From the NCBI GenBank assembly GCA_947507875.1, contig CANNQP010000001.1, positions 186,001 to 250,000 on the forward strand: a DNA stretch of 64,000 bases, written 5' to 3'. This DNA is from Verrucomicrobiaceae bacterium (GTDB lineage: Bacteria; Verrucomicrobiota; Verrucomicrobiia; Verrucomicrobiales; Verrucomicrobiaceae). Position numbers and translations under genes: made by a program. Position 1 is the first letter of the stretch, and each line of letters starts with the position of its first letter. The notes below the pieces were generated by a model that made no database searches, was not told the origin of the DNA, and saw nothing but the letters and a program-made list of their open reading frames with translations. Positions 61,906 to 64,000 of the stretch are shown piece after piece.

Positions 61906-64000
61906 GCGTGAATGAACTCGCGCATCGCGAGATCCTTCTTTCCGGCTTGGGTGATCATGTCGTCGATCAGCGGCTCGTCGCGGAAACCAATCGGGCGACC
62001 GAGCGCGAACTCGATCAAGGCCTCGCTGAAGCTGCGGGCGAAGGCGTTGGAATGGCTGGCGATGAGGTTGCGGAGGGCGAAGAAGTCAGTGAACTCTGGG
62101 CCTTTGAAGAAAGCGGCGGCGGGCTGGATGGGCCAGCGCTTGGTGCTCTTGGGGTTGGGTTTGCCGTTGGCGTCGAGGGCGGTGTAGCTGTCCTCGGTGC
62201 GCCATTGGCCGGCGGCATCGAAGTTTTCCAAACCGAAGCCGATGGGATCGATCTTGCGATGGCAACTGGCGCACTGCGGCTCCTCTTGATGCGCGAGCAA
62301 GCGCTCCTGCGTCGTGAGCACTTTGCCCGCGAGTCGGGTGATGGCGGGCACGTTGGCCGGCGCGGGCGGAGGTGGATCGTGCAGGAGCTTGCGCAGCACC
62401 CACGCGCCGCGTTCGACGGGGCTGGTGCGCTCGCCGTTGCCGCCCATGAAATGAATGGCCGCCATGCCGAGCAGGCCGCCTCGGGGCGAGTCCTTCGGCA
62501 ACGACACCTTTTCGTAGCCGTCGCCCTTCACACCCGAAATGCCGTAGTAGTGGGCGAGCACGCGATTGAGGATGACGTAATCGGCGTTGAGCAGATCGCG
62601 CAGGCTGGCGTTGTGCTTGAGGATGTGCGCGATGGTCTCGTGGATCTCGCCTTTGGCGGCGACCTTCGTGCCGGTGTCAAAGCGCGGATACAGCGCGCGA
62701 TTCACCTCAAAGAAGTCGATGCGATCCAGTCCGAGCCATTGATGCACAAACGCGGTCAAAAAGCCCTCCGAGCGCGGATCATCGAGCAGACGGTTGGTTT
62801 GCGCAGCGAGCACGTCGGGCTTCGAGAGATCACTCTTTCGCAGTTCGGCATCCGGCGGGGCGCTCCAGAGGAAATACGAGAGCCGCGTGGCGAGTTCCGC
62901 GCTCGTCAAAGCGCGGCGTTTCTCATCGGGTGAAGGCTCGGCGAGGTAGAGAAACATCGGCGAGGCCAGCACGACGGACAGCGTCTCCTTCAGCGCGGCC
63001 ACGGGCTTGTCACCGGCTTTCCGGCGTACGTCGTAGAGGCGCATCAAGCGATCCACATAATCCGCAGGCGGCGCGGTGCCGCGAAAGGCCTCGGTGGCGA
63101 AGCGCTCGAAGGCTGCACGCAGTTCGGTGGCGGCGGGCGCGGGCGATTTGTCATCGAGCGGCAGCTTCAGCGCGGCAAAGCCGGGCGGCACGGGCTTCGT
63201 GGCATTCGGCACGCGTTCGACCTCGATCCAGTCCACCCACAGCACGAGCTCGGGGCCGATGCCATTGCGCTTCACGGCCTCGGCACGCTTGCGTCCGCCT
63301 TCTTCGTTGGTGTCCCAACTGCCTTTTTCGCGGAAGAAGAGCGAGCGATTGTCGCGGCTCAGATTTGCTCGCGTGAGTGTGAGCGGGATCTCGATGGTTT
63401 GCGGATTTTCCATCGTGCCGGTGATCTCATAAGTATTCAGCACCTTGCCTGTGCGGGCATGAATGCCGAAATCGAGGAAGCGACGCTCCGCGGGCGCGTC
63501 CTTCACCGCCGCGGCTCGCACGCGGACGACGTAATCGCCCACCGGCCAATCAAAAGGCACGAGCAACTCGATGTAGTTCACGTTCAGCTCCGCCGGATGC
63601 CGCGTCTGCACGCCCAGGTAGGCGCCGCGATCCACATCGGGCATGCCGATGTAATACTCGTGATACTTCAGCCAGCCCGCGCCGAGCGAATCGTTGGCGA
63701 GGTCGGCATCGTTCTCGCCTTTTTTATCAAAGCCAAACGTGCGGGGATTCGGCGCCCCCGGGATGCGGGCCCACTCGCGGCGGAAGCGCGACACATTCGG
63801 GAACTCCGCTCGCAGCTTCGCGACGATCTCCTTGTTCTCCGGCTTCGCGGCAGCGTCATCGACGGCCTTCACCCACTTCTGCGCCCGTTCGCGGGCATCG
63901 ATTTGATACTTCACAAAGTCGCGCACCTTCGGCGTGGTCGTCTCGCCTTCGTAATGCAGCGTCTTCGTCACGCTCGCCGCCGTTTGCCACGCAAACGCCT
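61872..64000 (-). CDS. DUF1592/DUF1588/DUF1585 domain protein (5' end outside window)
   Basis: The frame is open from the right edge to a stop at 61872, so about 709 residues are seen and the N-terminus is missing. Landmarks are [20 protein letters not shown] (DUF1592), [20 protein letters not shown] and [20 protein letters not shown] (DUF1588, with a CxxCH haem-like motif), and [20 protein letters not shown] near the C-terminus (DUF1585). Such proteins are abundant secreted proteins of Planctomycetes and Verrucomicrobia, usually paired with DUF1552. The function is not established; the haem-like motif suggests a cytochrome-like domain. The last 12 codons recur in the downstream array. Confidence 0.9.
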   Translation of the reverse strand, partial: AFAWQTAASVTKTLHYEGETTTPKVRDFVKYQIDARERAQKWVKAVDDAAAKPENKEIVAKLRAEFPNVSRFRREWARIPGAPNPRTFGFDKKGENDADLANDSLGAGWLKYHEYYIGMPDVDRGAYLGVQTRHPAELNVNYIELLVPFDWPVGDYVVRVRAAAVKDAPAERRFLDFGIHARTGKVLNTYEITGTMENPQTIEIPLTLTRANLSRDNRSLFFREKGSWDTNEEGGRKRAEAVKRNGIGPELVLWVDWIEVERVPNATKPVPPGFAALKLPLDDKSPAPAATELRAAFERFATEAFRGTAPPADYVDRLMRLYDVRRKAGDKPVAALKETLSVVLASPMFLYLAEPSPDEKRRALTSAELATRLSYFLWSAPPDAELRKSDLSKPDVLAAQTNRLLDDPRSEGFLTAFVHQWLGLDRIDFFEVNRALYPRFDTGTKVAAKGEIHETIAHILKHNASLRDLLNADYVILNRVLAHYYGISGVKGDGYEKVSLPKDSPRGGLLGMAAIHFMGGNGERTSPVERGAWVLRKLLHDPPPPAPANVPAITRLAGKVLTTQERLLAHQEEPQCASCHRKIDPIGFGLENFDAAGQWRTEDSYTALDANGKPNPKSTKRWPIQPAAAFFKGPEFTDFFALRNLIASHSNAFARSFSEALIEFALGRPIGFRDEPLIDDMITQAGKKDLAMREFIHALVATREFGTK

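Noticed and set aside
61908..62933. 341-codon frame antisense to the DUF1592 gene
   Set aside because: Ala/Gly/Glu-rich shadow with no domain.

Overview
The window looks like the chromosome of a member of the Verrucomicrobiota, most likely Verrucomicrobiaceae/Prosthecobacter-like. This is inferred from gene content: paired DUF1592-type and DUF1552 proteins, a DUF1080 secreted protein, a eukaryote-like kinase with TPRs, many secreted proteins of no known family, a fused membrane/spermidine-synthase protein, and Gram-negative envelope genes (HldD, GlmM, a beta-barrel-like protein). No rRNA, tRNA, CRISPR array, prophage or complete insertion sequence was seen.

Layout. 1-4.5 kb: a partial TPR secreted protein, an ArsC/Spx-like protein, HldD and a fatty-acid desaturase. 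4.6-8.7 kb (minus): a stress cluster of dCMP deaminase-like, GrpE, DnaJ, HtrA and a DUF486 membrane protein. 8.8-23 kb: a predicted pseudokinase, a cupin, ParB, a lipoprotein, a membrane/spermidine-synthase fusion, FKBP isomerase, a VWA-like protein, a DUF1080 protein and an LtaS-type sulfatase. 23-27.5 kb: an accessory-looking island with a MerR regulator and a VIT/VWA protein, bracketed by two 249-bp direct repeats (about 95% identical by eye), followed by a secreted protein made of 26-residue repeats. 27.5-37.2 kb: an oxidoreductase, a dihaem cytochrome c, a TrhO-RluA fusion, a kinase, an rRNA methyltransferase and a ResB/CcsA cytochrome c maturation operon. 37-58.6 kb: mostly housekeeping (GlgX, PerM-type permease, HAD phosphatase, TerC, site-2 protease, GlmM, CysE, SprT-like, RlmI-like, FeoAB, sugar-phosphate isomerase, DgkA, Mrp, ferredoxin).

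58.7-64 kb is the most unusual part. A broken MazE/AbrB-like antitoxin gene lies beside a DUF1552 gene. That gene is separated from its expected DUF1592 partner by a GxxExxY gene and a tandem array of about 199-bp units. Each unit joins the 3' end of the DUF1592 gene, an inverted-repeat element and the 5' end of the GxxExxY gene. A further copy of the inverted-repeat element encodes the C-terminus of the GxxExxY protein. The arrangement suggests a nuclease-like cassette that entered a two-gene operon and whose upstream junction was then amplified in tandem.

Limits: all calls are from reading the sequence and translations by eye; family names are from recognition of motifs, not from a search.
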